DNA of 64,000 nucleotides from Clostridiales bacterium GWF2_38_85 (GTDB taxonomy: Bacteria; Bacillota; Clostridia; Oscillospirales; CAG-382): assembly GCA_001797275.1 (NCBI GenBank), contig MGOY01000046.1:1-64000 (forward strand), read 5' to 3'. The notes beneath the pieces are model-generated. The model saw nothing but the letters and a program-made list of their open reading frames with translations. It ran no database searches and had not been told where the DNA came from. Within the stretch, counting starts at the first letter, position 1. The number at the start of each line of letters is the position of its first letter. Shown here in pieces: positions 39,209-48,069 of this stretch. The position numbers and the translations under genes were made by a program.

Positions 39209-39901
39209 ATGAAAAAGCTTAGTTTGTTTTTAACCTTGGTTATGATTTTAACTACATGCTTATTTGCTTTTGCTTCATGTAATGAAAAAGCAGATGAGAG
39301 TCAGGCAACATCATCAGAAGTTTCCGAAGCTGTAAGTGAGGCTGTAAGTGAGGCTGTAAGTGAAGCAGTCAGCGAGGAAGTATCGGTTCCCGATATATTC
39401 CTTTATGACATCGATCGCACAAAGACAAAGACAGTTAAAACAGTCGGTAAAACCTATGAAGTTGATGCAACAACACCAATAGCTGAAGCATGGCCTGACG
39501 TTGAAGGTAAAGATCTTACCGATGGTATTTATGGTGCAGCTGATGGCGCTGACGCAGCATATGCAGGAATATCCGGCGTTTCCACAGCTTTTATCGTAGT
39601 TGATCTTGGTGAAGCTATCGAAGGACTTGCTGATTTTGAAGTCACAGCGCTTAATGGTAACTGGGGTGTTTATGCACCACCTAAGGTAACAGTATATGTA
39701 TCCGAAGACGGTGACATTTTCTATGAAGCAGGTTCAGTTGAAACAGATATCGCTTATCCTGAAGCAGGCAGCGAAGAATGGACTACCCACACAATATCCG
39801 TTCAACTTGAAAAAGGCGTAAAGGCAAGATTCGTTAAATTTGCAATTGATCTTTCTGGTTGGTTGTTTATAAGCGAGCTTGAAGCATCAACCTACGAATA
39901 A
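39209..39901 (+). CDS. Lipoprotein with discoidin-like (F5/8-C) domain and SEAV repeat linker
   Basis: 230 residues. Lipoprotein signal ending FAFASC, then a linker made of SEAV repeats (about residues 35-52) encoded by near-identical 12-base units, then a beta-sandwich-like domain: DLTDGIYGAAD, FIVVDLGEAIEG, VTVYVSEDGDIFYEAGS and VKARFVKFAIDLSGWLFI, the pattern of F5/8 type C carbohydrate-binding modules. No catalytic domain, so probably surface binding. A perfect promoter and strong GGAGGAGG suggest high expression. Related to the lipoprotein at 63313. Confidence 0.75.
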   Translation: MKKLSLFLTLVMILTTCLFAFASCNEKADESQATSSEVSEAVSEAVSEAVSEAVSEEVSVPDIFLYDIDRTKTKTVKTVGKTYEVDATTPIAEAWPDVEGKDLTDGIYGAADGADAAYAGISGVSTAFIVVDLGEAIEGLADFEVTALNGNWGVYAPPKVTVYVSEDGDIFYEAGSVETDIAYPEAGSEEWTTHTISVQLEKGVKARFVKFAIDLSGWLFISELEASTYE

Positions 39902-39923
39902 ACCATAATAAAATTAGCAACAA

Positions 39924-39955
39924 AATGGCATCGGAAATCTCCGATGCCATTATTC
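39924..39955. terminator. Bidirectional terminator, lipoprotein / prsW
   Basis: ATGGCATCGGA (39925-39935) pairs with TCCGATGCCAT (39940-39950), 11 bp with a 4-base loop; T-rich on both exits. Confidence 0.85.
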
Positions 39956-41034
39956 TATTGGGGTTGATATATATTTTCATCAAACCTTGTTATTTGCTTA
40001 AGTCCCTTGTCAATCAGAGTAAATATAAACAGCCAGCCTATCAATGTAAGTAAAATCTGAATAAAGTTTATGTTTTGTAGAAATGGGATTGGCATGTCCC
40101 ATACTGCATGTAGTAAAACCGGAACGGCGAACAGCTTTAGAAAGTCAACATTAAACAGCATTGATGTATCGAATACTTTGTCCTGTTTAACAAGACAGAG
40201 CGCTCCCCCGGTTATAGCTGCCCAGATAATATGACCGCCGGCGGCAAGGAAACCGCGCAGGTAGATAATACCGAACATTGATGAGTAGCTTTCTGCGTAG
40301 GCATATGCATATCCGGCTGATTCAAATACCGAGAAGCCTGCACCGATTGCTGCACCGATCAGAATACCGTTAAGTATATATTTTGGCTTGAGTAAAGTAA
40401 TGAATATCGCAACAATAACCGCTTTCCCGATTTCTTCGATTATACCTACTATAATTGCATCGATATATGTCATCGGGAACGAAAGAGTAACAAACTGAAA
40501 CATAAGCAATGATACAAAAAGCGAAGCGCAGCCACCTATAAAGAACATTTTCAACACATTAAAAATACTGATATTTCTCGGCGCATTTGCTTCGAAAAAG
40601 AAGATCAGTAGTGTGAACGGAACAGAAAGAGAACCGATAAACATTATACCCGGAACCATAAGCTCATTACTGAATGCGTTGAAGCTCAAACATAACAGAA
40701 TATAAGTTACAGCCATTAGGATAAATATTCTTGAATAAAGCCAAGGCTTCGGCCATGAGGCTGATATTTCCCACTCGGCAGGGATTGTTTTGGTTGTGCC
40801 GCTGATAAATATTTCTTCGGTTTCTTCTTTGGTATGTTTTTTAAAAACATTGACAACCAGGTCCTTCAACTTTAATATATCCTGACCGGTCGATTTAATA
40901 TCTTTGAACCGATTAACAACTTCATCAAGAATCTCGTCACTCTCGGATTTTTGAGTGTTTTTTTGTTGCTGAGGTATACCACAGTTAGGACAAAAACGGG
41001 AATTGACAGGTGTTCCGCAGTTAGAACAGTACAT
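39955..41034 (-). CDS. PrsW-family intramembrane metalloprotease with zinc ribbon
   Basis: About 359 residues. The N-terminus MYCSNCGTPVNSRFCPNCG is a double CxxC zinc ribbon, followed by a soluble linker and about eight membrane helices. PrsW-type motifs: IIEEIGKAVIVA (EExxK), GFSVFESAGYA (FxxxE) and HIIWAAITG with later HAVWDMPI. PrsW cleaves anti-sigma factors (RsiW in Bacillus) in the glutamic/metal-type CAAX superfamily. An ECF sigma factor with a membrane partner lies 10 kb away, but no link can be shown. ATG 41034 has AAGGAAGG upstream; TTG 41043 is also possible. Confidence 0.85.
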   Translation of the reverse strand: MYCSNCGTPVNSRFCPNCGIPQQQKNTQKSESDEILDEVVNRFKDIKSTGQDILKLKDLVVNVFKKHTKEETEEIFISGTTKTIPAEWEISASWPKPWLYSRIFILMAVTYILLCLSFNAFSNELMVPGIMFIGSLSVPFTLLIFFFEANAPRNISIFNVLKMFFIGGCASLFVSLLMFQFVTLSFPMTYIDAIIVGIIEEIGKAVIVAIFITLLKPKYILNGILIGAAIGAGFSVFESAGYAYAYAESYSSMFGIIYLRGFLAAGGHIIWAAITGGALCLVKQDKVFDTSMLFNVDFLKLFAVPVLLHAVWDMPIPFLQNINFIQILLTLIGWLFIFTLIDKGLKQITRFDENIYQPQ

Positions 41035-41066
41035 ATTTTTCAAAGCCTTCCTTACATATTATTATT

Positions 41067-42005
41067 TTATTCTTTAACTTCATTTTTATCGATAAATATT
41101 TTAACTTCCTCAGCAGAAGGCAGTGAGTTGAATGCACCCGGTTTTGTAACTGTCAGAGCACCGACAGCGTTAGCATACTTGCAGGCAGCTGTGATATTTT
41201 TTCCGTTCCTTATATACTCGGTAGCAAGAGCTGCTGTAAACGCATCGCCGGCAGCGGTTGTATCGACAGCAGTGACACTGTATGATGACACAATATCAAA
41301 GTATTTACCGTCGTAGATATATGCACCTCTGTCACCCAGCTTTAAAACGACATATTTCATTTCAGTACGGTTGCTGAGTGCAATTGAAGCGCGGAGACAA
41401 TCCTCCATGTTTCTGGGCTGGATGCCTGTCAGGATGAAGGTTTCAGTTTCGTTGGGTGAAAAAACCTCGATTTTGCCGAGCTTATCAATCGGATAGTCAG
41501 CTCGCGCAGGCCCGGCATCAACAATGAGAGGTACTCCGTTTTCGTTTGCGGCTTTTGCAGTGTACAGAACGGCATCCTCGCCTATTTCGAACTGTGTCAG
41601 AACTGCGTCAGGGTATGTCATAAAAGCGTCTTCGATATCCCTGTCAGTGATTTTTGTGTTTGCACCCGGATAAACGATGATTCTGTTAGTGCCGGTCTTC
41701 TCAACCATAACGACTGCAAGCCCTGTCTGCTCCACCTTATCGGTGAAAACACAACGCATATCGATACCGACACTATCATAAAGCTTATATAGTTTAGAGC
41801 CATTGGAATCATTGCCGATTCTTGTACAGAATACGACATCGGCACCAACCTTCTTTGCGGCAACTGCTGCATTGGCGCCTTTTCCGCCCGGTGCAAAACC
41901 ATATGTATCATATGACAGAACTGTTTCTCCGGCGGACGGAATTCTGTCACAGCGAAGTATCATGTCCATGTTGGCACTGCCAACAACAAGCAAACGATTA
42001 TCCAT
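41067..42005 (-). CDS. rbsK: Ribokinase
   Basis: PfkB-family kinase, 312 residues from MDNRLLVVGSANMDM. The N-terminal signature PGGKGANAAVAAKKVGADV and the C-terminal ATP/anion-hole motif VDTTAAGDAFTAAL with the catalytic Asp are intact. Phosphorylates ribose to ribose-5-phosphate; other PfkB sugars are possible. No ribose transporter is adjacent. Start 42005 chosen by GAGGAGAAG just upstream. Upstream of prsW with about 24 bases between, so possibly cotranscribed. Confidence 0.85.
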   Translation of the reverse strand: MDNRLLVVGSANMDMILRCDRIPSAGETVLSYDTYGFAPGGKGANAAVAAKKVGADVVFCTRIGNDSNGSKLYKLYDSVGIDMRCVFTDKVEQTGLAVVMVEKTGTNRIIVYPGANTKITDRDIEDAFMTYPDAVLTQFEIGEDAVLYTAKAANENGVPLIVDAGPARADYPIDKLGKIEVFSPNETETFILTGIQPRNMEDCLRASIALSNRTEMKYVVLKLGDRGAYIYDGKYFDIVSSYSVTAVDTTAAGDAFTAALATEYIRNGKNITAACKYANAVGALTVTKPGAFNSLPSAEEVKIFIDKNEVKE

Positions 42006-42128
42006 ACTTCTCCTCTTTTCCGTAAATACAATTGTTGAATTCTTTGTTTGTATTTTAGCACATAATCTGACACAATTCAAGCTTTTTATATTTGGGTACT
42101 TATATTAAAACAATTTCAGAATTAATAC

Positions 42129-42157
42129 TTGACAAGCAGATAGTTATATAGTATAAT
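42129..42157 (+). promoter_or_regulatory. Consensus promoter of the ylxM-ffh block
   Basis: TTGACA (42129-42134), 17-base spacer, TATAAT (42152-42157), about 50 bases before ylxM. Confidence 0.85.
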
Positions 42158-42209
42158 ATTGCCTGTAAAGTGTTTTTCTTTACAGACACATCAATAGGAG
42201 GTTCGAAAC

Positions 42210-42521
42210 ATGATGGACAGAGTTACGGTTTCGTCACTTTTTGATGTTTATGGCGGACTGCTGACCGAAAAACAACAGCTGATGCTGGATTTATACTGCA
42301 ATGAAGATCTGTCGCTTGCGGAAATCAGCGAAAATGTTGGTATAACCAGGCAGGGTGTAAGAGATGCTGTCAACAAAGCTGTGAAAATATTGGACGATGC
42401 CGAAGAAAAACTGCATATCAATGAGAAAAATCAAAAAATTACGACTCTTATTAAAGAGATTATAGATACGACGACAGATAAAAACACAGCAGCAATAGCA
42501 AAAGAAATAATATCGTTGTGA
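42210..42521 (+). CDS. ylxM: YlxM-family SRP-associated DNA-binding protein
   Basis: 103 residues with a sigma-70 region-4-like helix-turn-helix: LTEKQQLMLDLYCNEDLSL and ISENVGITRQGVRDAVNKA. YlxM is encoded directly before ffh across Firmicutes and is linked to SRP function. AGGAGG upstream; ATG 42210 or 42213. Starts the ylxM-ffh-rpsP-khpA run. Confidence 0.9.
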   Translation: MMDRVTVSSLFDVYGGLLTEKQQLMLDLYCNEDLSLAEISENVGITRQGVRDAVNKAVKILDDAEEKLHINEKNQKITTLIKEIIDTTTDKNTAAIAKEIISL

Positions 42522-42551
42522 TATCCGTCTCAGACACGAAAGGGAATTGTT

Positions 42552-43877
42552 ATGTTGCAAGGTCTTGCAGATAAATTAGCGGAAGCTTTCAAGAAATTTA
42601 GGAATAAAGGAGTTCTGACCGACTCTGATATAAAAGAAGGAATGCGTGCAATAAAGCTCGCGCTCCTTGAAGCGGATGTAAACTTTACGGTTGTTAAGGA
42701 ATTTATAGCAAAGGTATCCGAACGTGCCAAAGGCAAGGAAGTGCTTGAAAGTCTGATGCCGGCACAGCAGATTGTTAAAATAGTCAATGAGGAGCTTATT
42801 GCTCTGATGGGCGGCAGCAATTCAAAACTGACAATCGCATCAAAACCGCCAACAGTCCTCCTGATGTGCGGACTTCAAGGTAGCGGTAAAACAACACATA
42901 CCGGTAAGCTTGCGAAAATGTACAAAAAGCAGGGTAAGAGCCCGTTGCTTGTTGCCTGCGATATATACAGACCTGCAGCAATAAAACAACTGCAGATAGT
43001 CGGAGAACAGGCAGGAGTTCCTGTGTTTGAAAAAGGAACACAGAATCCGGTTAAGACAGTAAAGGAAGCGCTCACTCATGCAATCAAGTATGGGCATGAC
43101 ATGGTATTTCTTGATACAGCAGGTCGTCTGCATATCGATGAAGAACTTATGAACGAACTTAAAGAAATAAAAGATGTTGCAAAGCCTACCGAAATACTCC
43201 TTGTTGTCGATGCAATGACAGGCCAGGATGCAGTCAATGTATCCGACAGCTTTAACAAACTGCTTGATATCACAGGCGTTATTCTCACAAAAATGGACGG
43301 CGACACCAGAGGCGGCGCTGCGTTGTCGGTAAGATATGTAACCGGTAAACCAATAAAGTTCATAGGAACAGGCGAAAAGCTTGACAACATAGAACCGTTC
43401 TACCCTGACCGTATGGCAAGCAGAATCCTCGGTATGGGCGATGTGCTTTCGCTGATTGAAAAGGCTGAAGCCCAGTTTGACGAGAAGAAATCAGCTGAGC
43501 TTGAAGCAAAAATAATGAAGAATTCCTTCACACTGACAGATTATCTGGATCAGCTTTCACAGATAAAAGGAATGGGTTCGCTTGACCAGATAGCCGGAAT
43601 GATACCCGGAATTAAGCCGGGACAGCTCAAGGATGCGAAGATTGATGAAAAGCTGCTGTCACATACCGAAGCAATTATTCTGTCCATGACAAAAAAAGAA
43701 CGCAATCATCCCGATGTTCTCAACTATTCGAGGAAGAAACGTATTGCAGCTGGAAGCGGAACCTCACTTGAGGAAATTAATAAGGTGCTTAAGCAATACG
43801 ATCAGATGAAGCAGATGATGAAACAGTTTTCAAAAGGCAAATTTGGGAAACGCGGAATGCCATTCCAGATGGGCTGA
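42552..43877 (+). CDS. ffh: Signal recognition particle GTPase Ffh
   Basis: SRP54 subunit that targets nascent membrane proteins to FtsY. 441 residues: N domain (1-85), G domain with [26 protein letters not shown] and [13 protein letters not shown], and a methionine-rich M domain at the C-terminus ([19 protein letters not shown]). Normal length. Follows ylxM by 30 bases. Confidence 0.97.
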   Translation: MLQGLADKLAEAFKKFRNKGVLTDSDIKEGMRAIKLALLEADVNFTVVKEFIAKVSERAKGKEVLESLMPAQQIVKIVNEELIALMGGSNSKLTIASKPPTVLLMCGLQGSGKTTHTGKLAKMYKKQGKSPLLVACDIYRPAAIKQLQIVGEQAGVPVFEKGTQNPVKTVKEALTHAIKYGHDMVFLDTAGRLHIDEELMNELKEIKDVAKPTEILLVVDAMTGQDAVNVSDSFNKLLDITGVILTKMDGDTRGGAALSVRYVTGKPIKFIGTGEKLDNIEPFYPDRMASRILGMGDVLSLIEKAEAQFDEKKSAELEAKIMKNSFTLTDYLDQLSQIKGMGSLDQIAGMIPGIKPGQLKDAKIDEKLLSHTEAIILSMTKKERNHPDVLNYSRKKRIAAGSGTSLEEINKVLKQYDQMKQMMKQFSKGKFGKRGMPFQMG

Positions 43878-43978
43878 ATAAAACAATAGGTTTAATAATA
43901 TTCAATATTAAATTTTTAACAAGATTAAATTGCTTAGACGCATTTAATAAATATCAAATAATACAGGAGGAAATAAAT

Positions 43979-44224
43979 ATGGCAGTTAAAATCAGACTTA
44001 AGAGATTAGGCGCAAAAAAGGCTCCTTTCTATAGAGTTGTTGTTGCAGATTCACGTTTTCCCCGCGACGGCAGATTTATCGAAGAAATCGGAACCTACAA
44101 CCCCAAGACCGATCCATCAGAATTTACTATTGATGCTGAGAAGGCAAAAAAATGGATTGCTAACGGTGCACAACCTACCGATACAGTCCGCGCATTGCTT
44201 AAGAAAAACGGAATTATTGGTTAA
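43979..44224 (+). CDS. rpsP: 30S ribosomal protein S16
   Basis: 81 residues beginning [19 protein letters not shown], the S16 hallmark, with [19 protein letters not shown]. Strong AGGAGG before ATG 43979. Its usual followers in Firmicutes are khpA, rimM, trmD and rplS; only khpA is present, after a 145-base structured gap. Confidence 0.97.
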   Translation: MAVKIRLKRLGAKKAPFYRVVVADSRFPRDGRFIEEIGTYNPKTDPSEFTIDAEKAKKWIANGAQPTDTVRALLKKNGIIG

Positions 44225-44246
44225 AGATCGGACAAACCGGACTTTT

Positions 44247-44315
44247 AAGGAGGTTGTCTGAAAGAAATTCTTTCAGACAACGAGATTTATGCTTTTCAGC
44301 ATAAATCAAAGCTGA
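44247..44315 (+). promoter_or_regulatory. Orphan Shine-Dalgarno followed by two hairpins in the rpsP-khpA gap
   Basis: A perfect AAGGAGG (44247-44253) runs into a 13-bp inverted repeat (44254-44266 with 44268-44280), then eight bases, then an ATG (44289) that opens only MLFSINQS and stop. A second stem, GATTTATGC/GCATAAATC (44284-44307), covers that ATG. The khpA start is a further 60 bases on with its own ribosome binding site. Looks like a leader peptide or attenuation element rather than a terminator, as no T-run follows. Confidence 0.45.
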
Positions 44316-44369
44316 AATTTCGAAAGCGAAACCGCACAAAACATCGATGTATAATCGAGAAGGATGGTT

Positions 44370-44603
44370 ATGGTTATGAAGCAAGTTTTAGTAGACATCG
44401 CGAAAGCAATCGTTGAGTTTCCCGATGAGGTTATAGTCAATGAAAAGGAAAGCGGAGATATGGTTATCCTTGAGCTTTCGGTCGCCAAAAGCGATATGGG
44501 TAAGGTTATAGGCAAGCAGGGCAGAATAGCAAAGGCTATCCGCACCCTTGTCAGAGCATCGGCTAACCTTCAGAATAAGAGAGTTATCGTCGATATTGTT
44601 TAA
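44370..44603 (+). CDS. khpA: KH-domain RNA-binding protein KhpA
   Basis: About 77 residues. Single KH domain with VIGKQGRIAKAIRTLVRA (GxxG loop) and the N-terminal VDIAKAIVEFPDEV typical of KhpA/YlqC, a partner of KhpB in small-RNA binding and cell division. The start is ambiguous among ATG 44364, 44370 and 44376; GAGAAGGA (44357-44364) favours 44370. Last gene of the SRP/S16 block; a terminator follows. Confidence 0.92.
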   Translation: MVMKQVLVDIAKAIVEFPDEVIVNEKESGDMVILELSVAKSDMGKVIGKQGRIAKAIRTLVRASANLQNKRVIVDIV

Positions 44604-44662
44604 TTCTTACCATATTATACTAAGTTGTATATATTTCTTATGAAACTTAATGTTTATCAGGA

Positions 44663-44692
44663 GGACGGACTTTGTTCGTCCTTTTCTCTTCT
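44663..44692 (+). terminator. Terminator of the ylxM-ffh-rpsP-khpA block
   Basis: GGACGGAC (44663-44670) pairs with GTTCGTCC (44674-44681, one G-T), followed by TTTTCTCTTCTT. It ends the block where rimM-trmD-rplS would usually follow. Confidence 0.85.
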
Positions 44693-44789
44693 TATGTCTG
44701 TATTATGCTAATCTCGATTAAAAACATAGATAAAATTCAAGAAAAAACCTTTGCTTTATGGTTTTTCTGCAGAATTTTATTGTAATGTT

Positions 44790-46928
44790 TTATGAGAGAT
44801 TAGTATTACAGCATTTAATTTTTTCTGTTGCTGCAGCACAGATTTCAGATGCTGTTTCTGCATTTAATGCTTCCGCAAATAACCTGAATCCTGTCGGATT
44901 CGGGATAACTAACACACTGCCTGCTTCGAAATCAATCCGTACCCCTTCTTTGTCGGGATGAGCGGTTTCATGACAAAGCGTACGCATTGTACCTGCTATG
45001 TTTTCAGGTTTATGCTCAAAGCCGGATTCCACCGTAAAAAAGGGCGGAAGCTCTTCGACCAGTTCAGTAATTTGTTTGCCCGAACGGTTAACAAGACTGC
45101 ACAATTTCATAGCAAGTATACTCCCGTCACGCAGCCAAAGCTGTTTGCCTGCCAGCTGTCGTCCCTCTCTGTCATCATTGTCTACGGGCGAAATGGCATA
45201 TCCTGCAACCATGCCGCCAAGAGAGCTAATATATTCAACGACACCGCGTGGGCAAACAAAAGGCAAAGCAAACTTCTTCTCTCTGCCGTTCGTTAATTCA
45301 TCAGTGATCACAACAGCGGCAATATGCCAATAATCAACATCGCTAAATTCAAGGGTGGTTCCATCAGAGCCGACCTTGAGTCCATCGGACTCCGACAGTT
45401 TGGTAACTGCACTGCATTCCTGCAAGGCTTGTATAAGAAAATCGGGTGATGAAGTGTTGACATTGATTTTAAAATTCGATAAATCACCGCCAAGTTTGTA
45501 AAGCTGTTTCCTATAGCGTTCGCTTATATCCGTAATGCTGACAACACCGATTTCTTTATCTGATATCGGTTTATTTTCGATGAATTCGGATGTTATTTTC
45601 CGTTCAAGTACTCTAGAAGGAGGAAGAGCATGTTTGTCTAAAATCGAAACACAGGCATTATCATTGTCTGAGCTGATAAAAATCATTCCATCAAGTCCAA
45701 GCTCCGATACAGCAAAGGCTGACATTGCATAACTACCGTTTCCGCAGTCGATACAACCGGAACCGTTTTCACATATACCGTTCAGAACAGAGTTTTTTAA
45801 CAGTCTGCTGTCAGGATTGTTATCACACATAACTCCGAATGTACCGTTGACCGCTCTTGCAAAAGCAGCACCCAGCCTGACACAAAATCCGCAGTCAAAA
45901 ACCTTTCGTGAACCGCATAGTTGACCTTCACATATCTTCCTGCTATCGCCGTTATAAAACATATCGTTACCTGCCTTGACTATTTTATTTATACCGATTA
46001 CAGATCCTGCCGTTAAATTAACGTTATCTCTTATTATACTGTATGCTCCGACAACACAACCTTCATTAATTACGCAACCGCTGCCGATTTTGACACCCTC
46101 ACAGATAATACTATTTTTGATTATGCAATTGTCACCGACCGTAACTCTCTCATGTATAATACATTTCTCTACTATGGAATTCCCATAGATAAAATCGTCT
46201 GCAACAGTTGATTTTTTACCTTTCAGCTTAACTTTGCCTTCGGCAGCATCAAAATTGCATCTGTAATAAGCATCAAGGTCACCGATATCGCACCAATATC
46301 CATCGCATTCGTATGCTGCTATTCTTTCGCCGTCGGAAAGCATTTTTGAAAATAAATCCTTTGCAAAGTCATATGGTTCTCCAATTGGGATTTTACTCAA
46401 TATAGTCTTATTCAGAATATAGATACCGCTACTGACGGTATCGGTTATTGCCTGCCGCCAAGCGGGCTTTTCAATGAACCTGTCGACAAATCCGTTTCTT
46501 GACAGAACACCGCCGTATTCAAGCGGTATTGTTGATTTTGCAAGCAGGATTGTAGCTTCAGCACCTTTTTCAAGATGGTATTTGACTGCTGCTGACAAAT
46601 CGAAATCGCAAATTGCATCACCGCTGATAACAATGAAGGTATTATACAGTGCAGGCTCTGCATTCTTAACACAGCCGGCGGTACCAAGAGGAGAATTTTC
46701 GGTATAATAATGCAGCATTATTTTATCATGCTTCAGACAGGTTATCATTTCAGCCTTATATGCAACCGCAACAGCGGCATCTATTACACGATGCTCTGCG
46801 AGCAGGTCAAGGATATGCATATAAGCACTTTGCCCAACTACCGGAGCTAACGGTTTTGGCAGATGATCTGTTATAGGGCGGAGCCGTGTACCCATACCGC
46901 CGGCAAGTACGATTGCATTATAATTCAT
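44790..46928 (-). CDS. Fusion of sugar-1-phosphate nucleotidyltransferase and degenerate phosphohexomutase
   Basis: 712 residues. The N-terminal ~235 are a nucleotidyltransferase (IVLAGGMGTRLRPITDHLPK, VISGDAICDFDL), then left-handed beta-helix repeats (~245-330: VGDNCIIKNSIICEGVKIGS), then a phosphoglucomutase/phosphomannomutase-like region from about 340. The mutase phosphoserine loop (usual TASHNP) cannot be found; the equivalent area reads GNGSYAMSAFAVSELGLDGM, so the mutase part may be regulatory or inactive. Probably makes GDP-mannose or another sugar nucleotide for surface glycans. Upstream of it, divergently, lies ribF. Confidence 0.75.
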   Translation of the reverse strand: MNYNAIVLAGGMGTRLRPITDHLPKPLAPVVGQSAYMHILDLLAEHRVIDAAVAVAYKAEMITCLKHDKIMLHYYTENSPLGTAGCVKNAEPALYNTFIVISGDAICDFDLSAAVKYHLEKGAEATILLAKSTIPLEYGGVLSRNGFVDRFIEKPAWRQAITDTVSSGIYILNKTILSKIPIGEPYDFAKDLFSKMLSDGERIAAYECDGYWCDIGDLDAYYRCNFDAAEGKVKLKGKKSTVADDFIYGNSIVEKCIIHERVTVGDNCIIKNSIICEGVKIGSGCVINEGCVVGAYSIIRDNVNLTAGSVIGINKIVKAGNDMFYNGDSRKICEGQLCGSRKVFDCGFCVRLGAAFARAVNGTFGVMCDNNPDSRLLKNSVLNGICENGSGCIDCGNGSYAMSAFAVSELGLDGMIFISSDNDNACVSILDKHALPPSRVLERKITSEFIENKPISDKEIGVVSITDISERYRKQLYKLGGDLSNFKINVNTSSPDFLIQALQECSAVTKLSESDGLKVGSDGTTLEFSDVDYWHIAAVVITDELTNGREKKFALPFVCPRGVVEYISSLGGMVAGYAISPVDNDDREGRQLAGKQLWLRDGSILAMKLCSLVNRSGKQITELVEELPPFFTVESGFEHKPENIAGTMRTLCHETAHPDKEGVRIDFEAGSVLVIPNPTGFRLFAEALNAETASEICAAATEKIKCCNTNLS

Positions 46929-47022
46929 CAGATGTCAAGCCTCCGTTACATCTCAAAACCTTAGTTAATCATTGGTTTGATATACATATTGTAAACGATT
47001 TTGTTCATTTTATGCTTTTAGC

Positions 47023-47051
47023 TTGACAAAGTGCACAATTGATTGTAAAAT
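47023..47051 (+). promoter_or_regulatory. ribF promoter
   Basis: TTGACA (47023-47028), 17-base spacer, TAAAAT (47046-47051). Transcription from here starts too close to ATG 47070 for a ribosome binding site, which supports the downstream TTG start of ribF. Confidence 0.7.
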
Positions 47052-47090
47052 AATAGTCACATCAGTTATATGGAAACGGAGAGTAGAAGC

Positions 47091-48017
47091 TTGATAGAAA
47101 TTTTAACAGATGCTCAGCTGCCGCTTGAACAGGGCTGCGTTTTGTCGCTCGGAAATTTCGATGGTGTCCATATCGGTCATGCGAGATTGATTGATACTCT
47201 TGCTTCCGAAAAACAGCATTGCAAAGCTGCCGTATTTACTTTTGCAGAGCATCCATTAAATCTTATTTCTGATCGCAAAATTGTAAAATATATAATCGGC
47301 TCAAGCGATAAGATGAAATATCTATACGAGCTTGGGGCAGATGCTATATATTTTGCTGATTTTGAAGCTATGAAGGACTACACTCCCGAGAAATTTGTTG
47401 ATAAGATTCTTATGAAGAAATTCAATCCCCGCCTTATAGTCTGCGGCGAGAATTTTACCTTTGGGCGCGGGAAAAGCGGAAACACAAAGGATTTAGGCAG
47501 GATGTTGACCGAAAGAGGCGTTGAATGTAGGATAATGCCGCCGGTTACATATGAAGGACAGGTTGTCAGTTCAACCTTGATACGTTCGTTGATTACAAAC
47601 GGAGATATGGAAAAAGCCGAAAAACTGCTTGGAAGAAAGTACAGCATCATGCTTCCTGTTATTCACGGACGTGAAATCGGCAGGAAAATAGGTGTTCCCA
47701 CAATAAATCAACTGTTTCCGCACGATAGAGTAGTGCCTAAATTCGGTGTTTATGCCTGTGTTTGCGAGATAAACGGTGTTATGCATAATGGAATTGCAAA
47801 TGTTGGAGTAAGACCTACAGTGTCTGAAAATGAACCCGGTCCTATATGCGAAACGCATATATTTGAATTTGGCGAACTGCTGTATGATAAGGATGTCAGG
47901 GTTTCATTCTGTAAGCTTATCAGAAGTGAAACGAAATTCGATTCAATTGCCGAACTGAAGGAACAAATCTATAAAGATATAGAAGAATGTAAAAATTATT
48001 TTCGAGGAATGAATTAA
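47091..48017 (+). CDS. ribF: Bifunctional riboflavin kinase / FAD synthetase
   Basis: Makes FMN and FAD from riboflavin. About 308 residues: FAD synthetase domain with SLGNFDGVHIGHARLI and GENFTFGRGKSG, then riboflavin kinase domain with GREIGRKIGVPTIN and GVYACVCEINGVMHNGIANVG in overlapping blocks. TTG 47091 is preferred because GGAGAG (47077-47082) is 8 bases upstream, and ATG 47070 would have almost no leader. Usually next to truB and rpsO; those are not here. Confidence 0.93.
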   Translation: MIEILTDAQLPLEQGCVLSLGNFDGVHIGHARLIDTLASEKQHCKAAVFTFAEHPLNLISDRKIVKYIIGSSDKMKYLYELGADAIYFADFEAMKDYTPEKFVDKILMKKFNPRLIVCGENFTFGRGKSGNTKDLGRMLTERGVECRIMPPVTYEGQVVSSTLIRSLITNGDMEKAEKLLGRKYSIMLPVIHGREIGRKIGVPTINQLFPHDRVVPKFGVYACVCEINGVMHNGIANVGVRPTVSENEPGPICETHIFEFGELLYDKDVRVSFCKLIRSETKFDSIAELKEQIYKDIEECKNYFRGMN

Positions 48018-48069
48018 CTATATTAATAAATAAAACGGGATATATCAAACAACTTACGGAGGTTTCGTA

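Noticed and set aside
32882-39925. Shared ATTAGCAACAAAAT at two terminators as a repeat element
   Set aside because: On the minus strand it is simply a similar T-rich exit of two terminators; too short to call a repeat family.
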